DNA of 64,000 nt, taken from NCBI GenBank assembly GCA_017506865.1, contig JAFCMP010000008.1, positions 1 through 64,000 of the forward strand, given 5' to 3'. Shown one piece after another: positions 19,701 to 29,357 of this stretch. Positions within the stretch are counted from its first letter, which is position 1, and every line of letters starts with the position of its first letter. This stretch comes from Tribonema minus. Taxonomy: Eukaryota > Sar > Xanthophyceae > Tribonematales > Tribonemataceae. Position numbers and translations under genes: made by a program. The notes under the pieces are model-generated. The model saw nothing but the letters and a program-made list of their open reading frames with translations, was not told the DNA's origin and ran no database searches.

Positions 19701-22700
19701 CTTTGCTCTGGTGGTGGACCTGTTGAAGCCCCAAATTCAACTGTAAGCTGCATCATGCAAGCGCCTCTCAGGAGCCCATGCAGCACCCCTACAACCATTA
19801 TGTATCTATGGCTTGAGCCCTGTATGGCTTGAGCCCTACAGCCTGCATCATCGACACACTGTGCCTGCTGCGCCTTTCAGATTCGGGGCGCGGTGGACGG
19901 CGCCGCGGTGAAGATCAGCCTGCGCATGCGCCTCAGCGCGAGGATCGTGCGAGCGGGCAAGGTGGGCATCTTCAAGTAGCAGCACTCAGCACCTGCATTC
20001 TCAGCACTTGCATCCTGTGTACCGGACAGAGGCCAGTCCCTTTCTGCCATGCACCCGTATTGGGCCATCACGTTCTTTTTAGAGCAGCACTGCTCAGGAG
20101 GTCAGCCTGCGCATGCCGCCGCGCGCGAGGAGCGTGCCAGCGGGCATGGCGAGCTCTCTCAGAGCAGCAGTGCTCAGAGCGGCGGCGCTCTGCTCTCGGT
20201 TGTAGATCATGTCTCAATATCTTGGTTTGGAGCAGCACTGCTCAGACACTCAGCATGCGCATGCCGGCAAGTGCTAGGCTCGTGCGAGCGGGCAATGCGA
20301 GTTCTCTCATAACAGCAGTGGTCAGGCCTGACAAGCGGCGGTTGCAGTGGCACAGCTCAGTCGCTTACGGCAGCACTGCTCAGTCATTTGCGGCACCAGT
20401 GCCACGTGCAGCGCGCCGCGTCCGTTTTAGAGCAGCAGTGATCAGCTCTCGGCTAGCGGCAGTTATGGCAGTTATAGAGGCGGTTGCAGAGGCAAGGCGC
20501 AGTCACTCACAGCAGCGGCGGTCGGCCACTCGCAGGGAGAACTGTGCCAGCAGCTTGTACAGTGGCAGCCCCTGCACTGGGCACTCCTCCGCTACTTCCG
20601 ACGACAGAGCCGTATGCAGTGCACTTTCTTGCAGAACAATACTGTCACAGCATGCAGTGTGATCACGCAATGCACCAGCTATAACACTCGCACGAAATCA
20701 TTTGATTTGTCAGCAAAACCACGAATCCCACCTGTGCTTTGTCTCCTCTCCTGTGCCCCCTTGCTTCAGCCGGGATGCACGTACCATGCGCTGAATGAGG
20801 TTGTGGTGGAAAGAGGGGGTAACCCCCACCTGTCCCTCATCGAGTGCTTCTGCGACGACCAGTTTCTTACAACCGTTCAGGTGAGCAGTCGGGGGGGAGG
20901 GGGGGGGCGTTTCTCACTGCCAAGCCAATCTCTCCCAGAAGTTTATGTGTGTGTGTGGGGGGGGGGGGTGCGTACTTCACTGCTCAGCCAATCTCTCCCC
21001 GATGTTCATGTGAGCAGCTCAGGGGGGGGGGGGAAGGGGGGGGTCTCACTGCCAGGCCAAATGGGGTGGCGGGCACCTTGGTAGCGCCGCTGCAATTCAG
21101 TGTGTGCTGCACATGAATTTTGTGGTTTGCTCACAATGTGGTTACAGAGTGCTCACACCACTGCACAATCTACACTGCAGTAGCACCGCTTTCCAACGTC
21201 CGCAATCGGCTTAGATGTTTCGCAGCTGCCAGTGCTCTCGGTACTGCCCTTGTGTTGAAGCCGGCGCCATGTTGGCAAGTCGAGCCAACAGCACCACGCA
21301 CACGCACCTTCTTAGTACGCATATATGCACGTTTGACCGCGCGCTTGCCTTGTTGCTGGTCACTGTCATCTCTGACGCAAGCAGACAATATGATGATACC
21401 CATGCACACTGTTACAATATGCGCATCACAACGGCATAAATATGCACATTTGTGGATATGAGCGTCTGCTGCTGATGAGATTCACCACCAGGGCAGGCGG
21501 AAGGTTTGATATTAACCACACACGCTGTCACCAACGCGCATATCACGACGTACTTGAATCAAGCAATTGAACGTGAACCTCCTGGCGCTAAACATCGTCA
21601 CCACCAGCGCAGACGGACGGTCTGATAATAGCCGCACCCACTGTTGCAACTTGCCACGCAATTCTTGCATCGGTTGATGTCAGCTCCTGCTGCTGATCGT
21701 CACCACCGCCAATGCAGGCGGGAGGTCTGATAACTATGATAGCCATGCCCCTTGTCACCCCTATTTCGGTGTGAACCCCTGCTGCCGATCATGCTCTCTG
21801 CCAATGCGGATGGTCCGATGATAGCCACACCCGCGCCCCTTGTCACCCCTATCTTCACTTAAACTCCTGCTGCTCACCGCCAACGCAGGCGGACGGTCTG
21901 ATAATAGCCACAACAATGATCATTGCCAGACATCTCGGGATTAATCTCCTGCTGTTGATTGTCATCACCGCCAACGCAGTCTGATGGGCTGATAATAGCC
22001 ACACCCACTGTTGATAGCCACACCCACGCTCCTTGTCACCCCTATTTTGACTTGAACTCCTGCTGCTTACCGCCAACGCAGGCTGACGGTTTGATAATAG
22101 CTACGCCCACTGGGTCTACTGCGTACAGCATGAGTGCCGGGGGGAGTATGGTACACCCTAGCGTGCCGGCGATCCTGTTTACGCCCATCTGTCCACACAG
22201 GTGATGCATACCTACATACCCATCTGTCTACAGTAGTGATACGTACACATGCCTGGCAGATACATGCATAATCTGTCCACACAGGTGATGCATGCATGCA
22301 CGGCGGCAGGTACATGTTCATATGTCAGCACAGGTAACGCATACATGCACCTGGTTAATCAATGCCCATCTGTCCACACAGGTGATGCATTCATACGCGT
22401 AACACGTACTTACCCATATGTCGACTTTAGGTGATGCATACGTACGAGCATATCGATGCCCATCTGTCCATGCCGGTGATGCGTACATGCGCGTAGCAGA
22501 TACGTACCCGTCTGTTCCGTGTACACACGCATTTGATAGACGCAAATGTCCATCTGTCTAAGTGGGGGGACGGCAAGTGTCAAGCCCGAAGCACGACGCA
22601 GTATGTGTCCCTCTTCGAGATCAAGCAGTGTTGTTTAACGGTGCCAATGAGAGAACTCAATCACCAAAGTACCCCCAATTGCATGTTTTCTGCACGTCAA

Positions 22701-25700
22701 TGCATGGATGTTGCTATTGGGCGAGATTTAAATCCCAACTCTAGATATTGCGTCACTGACGTGCGTCAAGTAGAGGCCAGCGTTCCATCCCAGGTTAGGG
22801 TAGGGGTTAGGGCACTGCTGCACAAGATCTGACTTCAGCCGGCAACATGGGCTTGCAGTCGTGTTGACGAGCATTGCCTTCTGCGCCTGCCCGCCGCGCG
22901 CGGTTTGACTTTCCGGCTGCTCATCTTCCCCAACAGCGCGTGATTCCTTATGGTCAGCATTAGCTGCCTCAGTCACGGTCAGCCTCAGACCGCTTGCACT
23001 GCGAGACAACACATCTGGCAGTCGTGCTGATGAGCACTGTCCCCTGCGCCCGCCGCGTGCGCGCAGCTTGAGTTTCCGGCCGCTCACCTTTCCTGTTGGC
23101 GTGGTTTTCCTTAGTGTTAGGGTTAGCTGCCTGAGTCTCATAGCGCGTGCACTGCTTCACAAAACATCGGCAGTATTGTTGCTGAGCACTGTCCCCTGTT
23201 CCCGCCCGCCGCGTGCGCGCAGCCTGAGTTTCCGGCCGCTCATCTTCCCCGACAGCGTGGTGTTCCGGTGCGACATACCGGAGGATGGCAGGGCGGAGGG
23301 CGTCGTCAGCTTTGACGGCAAGAACAGCCAGCCGTTGAAACATGGCGACGCGCTGGTGATAAAGGTGATGTGACGTTTTGCATCATCATCGTGCACATAA
23401 AATAGGATCTGCGCTGGTTACCAAGGTGATGTGAAATTTTTGAACATGATCATGCACAAGGAATTGAACCGCTGCTGTAACGGTACTGCGTGCTGTGTTC
23501 CATTCCCACTCTAAGAAGGTCTTTGACGGCAAGAACAGCCAGCCGTTGAAGCACGGCGACGCTCTGGTGATTAAGGTGATATAACGTTTACCATGATCAT
23601 GTACATAAGTAGGACCCGTTGCTGTAATACCCCTACCCCTAACCCCGACCCTTCCACGGCAAGAACAGCCAGCAGCTAGAACATGGCGGCGCACCTGTGA
23701 TCAAGGTAATGTGTTATGCAATACTATGTTATGAAACTGTTTGTTGCGCGCATTGTTCTCTTTGCGTCATGAGAATGGTGATGGCGGAAGGTAAGAGCGG
23801 CTGGAATCGTGCGCTTGGCAAGAACAGCCAGCCGCTGAAACATGGTGGCGTGCTGGTTATCAAGGTAATGTGACGTTACATGATCGTGCAACTTAATATG
23901 GCCCGCTGCTGTAACAGTACTGCGTGCTGTGTTCCGTTCCCATCCTGAGAAGGGCTTTGACGGCAAGAACAGCCAGTGAGTAAGGTGATGTGGCGTTTCT
24001 AAACATGATCATGCACATAATGTGATCCGCGCTGGTTAATAAGGTATGCTGTGACGTTTTCAAACATGATCATGTACATGAATATGCTCCGCTGCTGTTA
24101 TTACACTACCCCTAAATCTGACCCTTTCACGGCAAGAACAGCCAGCCGTTGAAGCATGGCGACGCGCTGGTGGTTAAGGTAATGAGTCATGCAATTTGTA
24201 TGTCATCAAACTCTTTACTGCGTGCGTTGTTCTCTTTCCGTGTCGAAAAGCGTGATGGTGGAAGGCACGAGCGGCTGGAATTGTGCTCTCGGCAAGAATA
24301 GCCAGCCGTTGAAACATGCGATGCGCTAACTACTACTGTGACGCGGCACTGAACATGGTCATAATCATGCACGTGAAGATGGCAAGCACAAAGCCAGCCG
24401 CTAATATATGTCAATAACCCTACCCTTAACCTAAACCTTACCCTACCGCTAACCCTAACCGATGCGCTGGTCATCAAGGTAATGTCGTGTGCGCCTCTCA
24501 GCAAGCATGCCGCCGGAAGTTCCGCTGAGTGTCGTGTTTTGTTTTGTTGCATCCTGGGATCGGTGATGGCGGAACGCAAGAGCGGCTGGAAGCGTGCGCT
24601 CGTGGTCACGGTGACATGACATACCACATCAATAAGCACGCTCCTGGGATATTACAATCAATGAAGGTACAGGAACAAGATCTGACTCAAGTGATGCGGG
24701 TCTGCAGAAGCAAGCTACTGGTGCCACGAGTTGTCAACGTACTGTGGCTCCGAGCCGCACAAAAACAAAACAACTGTAATTCCTTATGATGGCACCACGG
24801 CAATGTGTGACTGTCTATCAAGTGATTTTAAGCTTGGAGCGTTTCAGCGGTGCCCACATCATAAAGCACCTGAACCCTCAGTAACATCGAAGCACAATTT
24901 TCAACAACAACGTTTCAACAATCTAGCTCACTTCACAGGTAGCAAAAGGGTCAGTAGCTCAGTCATAGTGTCAGCAGCAGTTTCCACTGCAGTTGCGCAA
25001 GGGTGGCCTCGTAAACGGCATGCAGGGAGGCACTCTGCGCAAGGCTGTGTGTGCTGCTCGCAGCGAGATCACTGCACGGTAAGCTGGGCCCCAAGTGCGG
25101 TGCGCACGTCATTCACAGGCGCAAAAGGGCACGAGCAGTAGAAGTGGTACAGGCAGGGCCGATGGCTTGAGGCATGCCACAAAAGAAGCATACTACTGCG
25201 CACCGGCAACGACATTGCACTTCTCACCGAAGGCGAGCAAGCAGCTGCCGAACATGCCACAGTCGCGCGACCGAGCTTGTCGAAGAACCTAGGGTGACTG
25301 TGGCTAGCGCAGTGGTCAGACACGTTTTCTGCAACGGCGACACGCCGCCCTCCCTACACTGAGCAATAAAAGACAGCCGGCAGCGCCCCGCTGGTGACCT
25401 CGCGCTGACTGTCAAACTCAACGACGGACGCCCCGCCGGCTTGCGGACGCTGCACACGCAGATGTGCATTGTTATTTTGGGAGGTGCAACGGCTGTACAG
25501 GCGGCGGGGCGTCCGTCGCTGCATATGATGACTTGCGTAGCTCACCAGCAGGCGCTGCCGGTGCCGGTCGTCTTTCATTCCTCGGTGCGCGGAGGGGGCT
25601 GCGGCGGCGGCGCATTGCCGCTGCGGAACATACGCTCCGCCCGCTGCGCTAGCCACGCCAGCCCTGGGTTCTGCGACAAGCGCGTGTGGCATGTTGAGCG

Positions 25701-28377
25701 GCTGCATGCTCACTTTAGTGAGAAGAGCGATGGCGTGGCTGGCGCGCACGCGTGCGAACGACGTCCGCACCGCATTAGGGGTCCAGTTTGCTGTCGGGTG
25801 GTCTGGATGCGTGAAGCGCCGCTTTGCGCGGGGCTTGGCTCCCTAAATGCCGTTCACAAGGCCAACCATGCGCGGCTGCAGTGTTCACTGCTGCTGTCGC
25901 CATGGTTGCGCTACCGACCCTTTTTGCCTCTTTTTGAGTGACCTAGATTCAACACAAGTGTGCGCGCTGAGCCGCTCAGAGACATGGTACCGTATATGAT
26001 GGCAAGTAAGACCCCCGCATGGTTTAGGGTAGGGGGTGGTGATTAAGGGAGGGGTTAAAGGCCACATCATAGGCACTGGGCAGAAAACAAACGCCCAGAC
26101 GGGGGGTACATGGAATAAGACCCCCCCCCCCATGTGTAAACATGCACACAGTGCCCATCATGCCTCACTCAAACCGAGTGAGACGCCTGTAGACCATGTT
26201 TTGTGCGAAAACAAGCTGAGTCGCATTGTGTACCTACAGCCCAGGCACCTTGATGCACCCATATAATCTGGTCTGGTGTAACTCAACTCATCGAGGTTCT
26301 ACTTGACCGTTGAAGTTCATTGTCAGTTTTGTGCTGCGGTCTGTCAGAGAGAGGCATAGCGAGAGGCATCATGGCGGTGGCACCTGCTACTGCTCACGAT
26401 ATGCGCGGGCTTCTGGCACTGCATGTGTCACTGCTGTCCATCTGCTGCAGGCATTGCAGGATGGTACCGCATTAAGAATGAAGAGCAAACCACAGGAGCA
26501 CACTCATGCACCCCATGGGCGACAGCGTGCACAGACCGATCAGTTTTATCGTTTTTCTGACACAACTGACATGTAGCCATCGCCAGGCGTAAAGCTCGGT
26601 GCATTGCGTGTTTGGACCCGGCTTAATGCCCATGACCCAGCGCACTGAGACGCATCTCGTCGCGCCGGAGACGCTAAGCCGGGGGGTACATGGTATAAGA
26701 CGGGCTCCCCTAGCATTATGCGACGCATTCGGCCCCAAACGTGCTAGACGGGGGGGACTTAATCGCCATCATATACGGTACATCGTCAACATGTGGTACC
26801 AGTAGAGCTGGCGCTCTCTAGTGGCGTTAAAATTCTCGCTCAGGGCGCGAAAAAGCCCAGATGAATGGCATCTAACTTGAAGCCTGCTGTACGGAATCTA
26901 CACGTTGTGTGACAGTCTGAAAGTGTCTCAACGACAACCACTCAAACGCCGCCGGTACCTGTACATTACCTGCAGCCCGCTGTTCTGACTGTGGCAATTG
27001 GTGCTACTGTTTTCTGCCAGCTCGTTCTCGTGCGTACTACTTGCGATATGCCATGCATGTAGCAGGTACATGAAGGGTTTCTAGGGTCTCTGCCCCTCAA
27101 CGGGAGTACACAGATTGAATTCAGAGTGGTGCCAACTTCAATCAATACTCAAAACCAACACAGAAAATAAACCTGCTATTTTCATGGTGCCCCTGCAAGT
27201 GCCTTTGTGCGTCAGTTGGCCCATATCATCTCAAGCATAGCAACTGGTGCTGCTGTTGTTGCCGTCTCACAGATGAGCTCCTATCCCGTGCCTACTATCT
27301 GCAAGGACGACAGCACCGCAGACTGGTTTAGCAGCCTGGACAGTGCATTAGGGTGAGTTAAGCTTCATATTGTACTCAAGTACAACATTCAACAAACCTC
27401 ATCACTACAGATTTTGTTCCTTGCTCGACAGCTGCCTGCTTGCAATGTCCTAGGCGCTCAGTTGTACCAGATTTTACTGGTCCAGCAGCCTGGACAACGC
27501 ATGCGGGTTAGTGATGTCAGCTCAAGCACCACCAGAGGAATCAATTGACATATTGCTCACTGTGCCCGGATGCTGCCTGCATGCAACGTTCCAAGCGCTT
27601 GGTTCTGCCACAGTAGACTCTTTGACGGCTGTGGCTGCAACCAATTGCCATCTTTCATTCTAGGCCTGCAAGTGCATGTGCGCCTATGTCCATCGCTGCC
27701 GTAATCTTCACCTTTGCAAAAGCATGCCCAATGAACAGTAACTACGCCAGTAGCCGCTGCTGCAGCTGCTGCAGTAAAAGCAGTGCAAGTTCTATTTTGA
27801 GTCAAGATGTTCCATCACCGGTGCAGATCTCAGTGTCATGCCGAGCTTGGAGGGCATTCGAAATGCGCGTAAATACATACACTCGCAAGGGCCCTGTATT
27901 TGTCAGAGGCGCATGTGCACAACCTAACCCTAACCCTTACCCTAAGTGTAGGGTCAGGAGCAGGGTTAGGGCTGCTCTCGCAGCGACATCAGAACATTTG
28001 CAGCTGCAGCATGCACGTGTGTTGAGCAACTGGCGTGCTTCATGTGCAGTTTGTTGTGTGCCTGCGGCAATGAGCATCCACACAAAGAACATCTGTCACC
28101 ACCGCCAGTGATGACGAGAGCGGCTTGTGTGTTCATCTCCCGTTCATCCATTCGCTCTGCTCTCGTGTTTGCGCATCGGTACCTGGTTCTCGTCCTGCAA
28201 TTGTGTCTGATGATGCCCATCATGCGCTCAACACTTTCGCTGCGCAGCTTCAACGTGCGCGTGCGGCAAAAGGCGCCCAAGCCCAGCAGATACTTCAACA
28301 CCATCTTCAACGACCTCAACGGCAGCAGCAGCACGGGCAGCCACGCCGGCCCCCGGCAACCCCCTCCCCCTCAATAG
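13735..28377 (+). CDS. NADK: plastid-targeted NAD kinase, ten exons
   Basis: Phosphorylates NAD to NADP with ATP, supplying the acceptor for photosynthetic electron flow. Exons: 13735-14029, 16086-16264, 17016-17224, 18929-19151, 19881-19961, 20770-20880, 22082-22200, 23223-23364, 27273-27352 and 28248-28377; 1569 nt, 522 aa, all phases match. Residues 20-45 form a signal peptide with TALAFANP at its end, an ASAFAP-type tag, followed by a basic transit stretch, so plastid import is expected. Exon 2 carries the [15 protein letters not shown] start of the fold; exon 4 the nucleotide-binding VTLGGDG and [12 protein letters not shown]; exon 6 LNEVVVERG; exon 7 the [15 protein letters not shown] signature; exon 9 the family's C-terminal VPTICKDD and [10 protein letters not shown]. 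Intron 8 is 3.9 kb and holds two other elements. Nearly every junction is flanked by echoes. Start chosen for the signal peptide; ATG 13750 is an alternative. Confidence 0.92.
14429..14533 (+). other. short ORF resembling a twin-arginine thylakoid signal, inside NADK intron 1
   Basis: ATG at 14429 opens 34 codons: a [18 protein letters not shown] core with Arg-Arg, a hydrophobic stretch, and an SIARA end like a signal-peptidase site, then a stop two codons later next to a run of six C. If one C were absent the frame would continue to a GTGAGC donor. It could be an exon of a lumenal protein or chance. The kinase model skips it cleanly. Confidence 0.3.
14605..14830 (+). repeat. degenerate TTAGGG array with duplicated interspersed unit
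   Basis: Multiple ttaggg, ttaggttaagg and tttaggg units surround two copies of gagagtagatcctgaggctg (about 14667 and 14758) in NADK intron 1. Confidence 0.85.
15029..15641 (-). other. antisense open frames in NADK intron 1
   Basis: Two overlapping minus frames, 15641-15261 and 15301-15029. The first has protein-like composition ([20 protein letters not shown], then [13 protein letters not shown]); the second reads on after a frame change beside an eight-T run at 15250. They could be one nested gene with a shift, or noise. No homology recognised. Confidence 0.25.
15760..16060 (+). repeat. acceptor-side echoes of NADK exon 2
   Basis: Copies near 15765 and 15922 of the exon 2 start (gcgggcttcagcctgctgcg) with its upstream sequence, before the true exon at 16086. 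Confidence 0.85.
16296..16470 (+). repeat. donor-side echoes of NADK exon 2
   Basis: Four copies of the exon end plus donor (tggtacttctcaag|gtgac) at about 16305, 16348, 16395 and 16443, each followed by cct(t/c)cagg and an agcag block; spacing about 45 bp. Confidence 0.9.
17281..18480 (+). repeat. seven donor-side echoes of NADK exon 3
   Basis: The last 101 nt of exon 3 plus its donor recur at about 17292-17392, 17505-17580, 17648-17748, 17842-17942, 18050-18128, 18190-18290 and 18397-18474, each preceded by a (t)cttgaagttcagtga block. All keep the cacatgt(c/g)cag|gt donor; the copies at 17292, 17648 and 17842 also keep an open frame in the correct phase and an AG directly before the first codon. 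Confidence 0.95.
18555..18860 (+). repeat. two acceptor-side echoes of NADK exon 4
   Basis: The start of exon 4 (gccacggaccgggcgcaggg, gtggtgcgg) with its acceptor recurs near 18566 and 18752, followed by diverged copies of the next 60 bases, before the real exon at 18929. Confidence 0.9.
19199..19235 (+). repeat. donor-side echo of NADK exon 4
   Basis: gacctacagagcct(c)aaggatgac followed by gtaagtgac, 65 bp after the true donor at 19152. Confidence 0.9.
20075..20470 (+). repeat. echoes of NADK exon 5 with gcagtgctca motifs
   Basis: cagcctgcgcatgc and gcgagcgggcaa blocks of exon 5 recur near 20103 and 20248. The array is studded with gagcag(c/t)a(c/g)tgctcag, one of the window's recurrent palindromes. 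Confidence 0.75.
21488..22060 (+). repeat. acceptor-side echoes of NADK exon 7
   Basis: Six copies of (aacg)caggcggacggt(c)tgataatagcc near 21490, 21608, 21713, 21800, 21882 and 21970, with the preceding cttgtcacccctatttt and tcctgctgct blocks, before the true acceptor at 22081. Confidence 0.9.
22203..22570 (+). repeat. donor-side echoes of NADK exon 7
   Basis: At least six copies of the exon end and donor (cccatctgtccacacag|gtgatgcat) at about 22218, 22264, 22318, 22367, 22413, 22458 and a truncated one at 22507; spacing about 48 bp. All but two keep the AG|GT. Confidence 0.9.
22885..23120 (+). repeat. acceptor-side echoes of NADK exon 8
   Basis: Copies of the exon 8 start (tgagtttccggccgctcatc) with upstream sequence at about 22900 and 23065, before the true exon at 23223. 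Confidence 0.85.
23440..24490 (+). repeat. donor-side echoes of NADK exon 8
   Basis: ggcaagaacagccagccgtt plus the gcgctggtgat(t)aag|gt donor recur, complete or partial, near 23525, 23648, 23815, 23960, 24030, 24130, 24290 and 24465. A linked block gtgatggcggaa(g)g...agcggctgga also repeats (23775, 24250, 24563). Confidence 0.9.
25210..25745. repeat. large imperfect inverted repeat in NADK intron 8
   Basis: Left arm about 25210-25445, right arm about 25498-25745 inverted, spacer about 50 bp. The inner 17 bases (cgacggacgccccgccg and its complement) are perfect; further out cagcgcc..gctggtga, the ctgcgctagccac block, ttc(t/g)cgacaagc and gtggcatgtt match across the arms. Each arm is partly open in the outward sense. 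It could fold into a long hairpin RNA. Confidence 0.8.
25988..26782. mobile_element. MITE-like element with terminal inverted repeats
   Basis: The left end accgtatatgatggc(aa)gtaagaccccc and the right end ggggg(gg)acttaatcgccatcatatacggt are inverted copies of about 28 bp, about 795 bp apart. An inner pair, ggggggtacatggaataagac (26104) and ggggggtacatggtataagac (26680), repeats directly. No transposase frame is present, so it is probably non-autonomous. Target-site duplication was not identified. Confidence 0.6.
26824..26950 (-). repeat. dispersed repeat family B, copy 2
   Basis: Reverse complement closely matches 63074-63205: blocks ctcgctcagggcgcgaaaaa, gcccagatga, ggaatctac, gtctgaaagtgtc and gacaaccactcaaacgccgcc. 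It directly follows the MITE-like element. Confidence 0.85.
26990..27055 (+). repeat. acceptor-side echo of NADK exon 9
   Basis: tggtgctactg...tctgccag, then ctcgttctcgtgcgtactac(t)tgc, a decayed copy of the acceptor and start of exon 9 (27273). A matching donor-side echo of the exon end (agcagcctggacaacgcat|gcgggttagt) lies near 27483. Confidence 0.75.
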
Positions 28378-29357
28378 CGCCATTGTAACAACTTCACACT
28401 TGAAGTACGCGCTATGTCAGGTCCGCATGCAATGCACGTGCGACCATGGCGCTGGCGCGCAGTTGGTATAGAGTGCAGCAGTTTTGTGGGGGCGTATACA
28501 GAGGTTTTGCTCGTGTGCCGTGCCGTGGCGTAAATGACATGTCGCGTGATAGAGAAAGAGTTCGCTGCAGCGGCTGTCTCCTGCTGGATGCTGTGTACAC
28601 AACATGCATGCTTGTCTCGGCATTATCTCGCACATAAAACTGCAATTATTTGGTACGTGCAGCTGTACCTATGTCTTTGTGCTGAGCGATCGAGTTGCCG
28701 CACCTGGCTGCGATTGCTTGGCGAAATAGCATAGCATAGCATCCTTCGCATCATGATGATTACTGCAGTCGAGTAATGCCATGAACAAGGACAGGCGAGC
28801 ACTTGACACAAAGCGGGTCAACATGTGACAAGAATGAATCACCACATACATACTAGCAGCGCGTCGGCAGCGCTCAACAGAGGCACACTTGTGTGCCACA
28901 AACTCCACACTCCAGTACCACCATATACAACGCAACGCACAGGCTGCCCTTGCCACGTGGCGCCCCGCCCCCCCTCCCGGCATCTTAGGCCACTCATTCA
29001 CGCCAGTAATGCTCTTGCAACAACGTAGAGTCAACGAATCATATATGCAGTGCCCATTAGCTTGCGACAGGCGCCATTCGTCCATGGGTGCCCCCTGTTG
29101 GCACCCCCCCCCCCCCACACACACACGGTGCGCACTGCTGCGCAAGAGCGTCTCCAACCCTGAGCAGAGAGCATGCGAAGTTTGCTTGCCACGCGGGAGG
29201 GAGAGCAGCGACTAGAGTCGAGCTCAAGTTTGAACTTCTGTCACTGTGCGTACACCCACACAATGCTTTGGGGCGCCCTCAGTAATAACATGTCCAACTT
29301 GGCATGGCTGCGTGCCAACGTGTTTGCAATCACATTAGCCTCTAGTGTCGCCTGAAA
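28378..29357. other. intergenic region between convergent genes
   Basis: About 980 bp between the NAD kinase stop and the end of the minus-strand plastid protein. An ACCATGG start at 28446 opens 63 codons on + (MALARSWYRVQQFCGGVYRG...), which could be a small gene but has no other support. A 13-C run is at 29105-29116. Nothing else recognised. Confidence 0.4.

Noticed and set aside
22200-22560. CRISPR-like array (regular repeats of about 28 bp spaced by about 20 bp)
   Set aside because: The units are degenerate copies of the NADK exon 7 end with its donor; spacers are not unique and the context is a eukaryotic intron.
25354-25941. Opposed frames of 138 and 166 codons in NADK intron 8
   Set aside because: They are the two arms of one inverted repeat reading outward; no homology, and the NAD kinase model splices them out cleanly.
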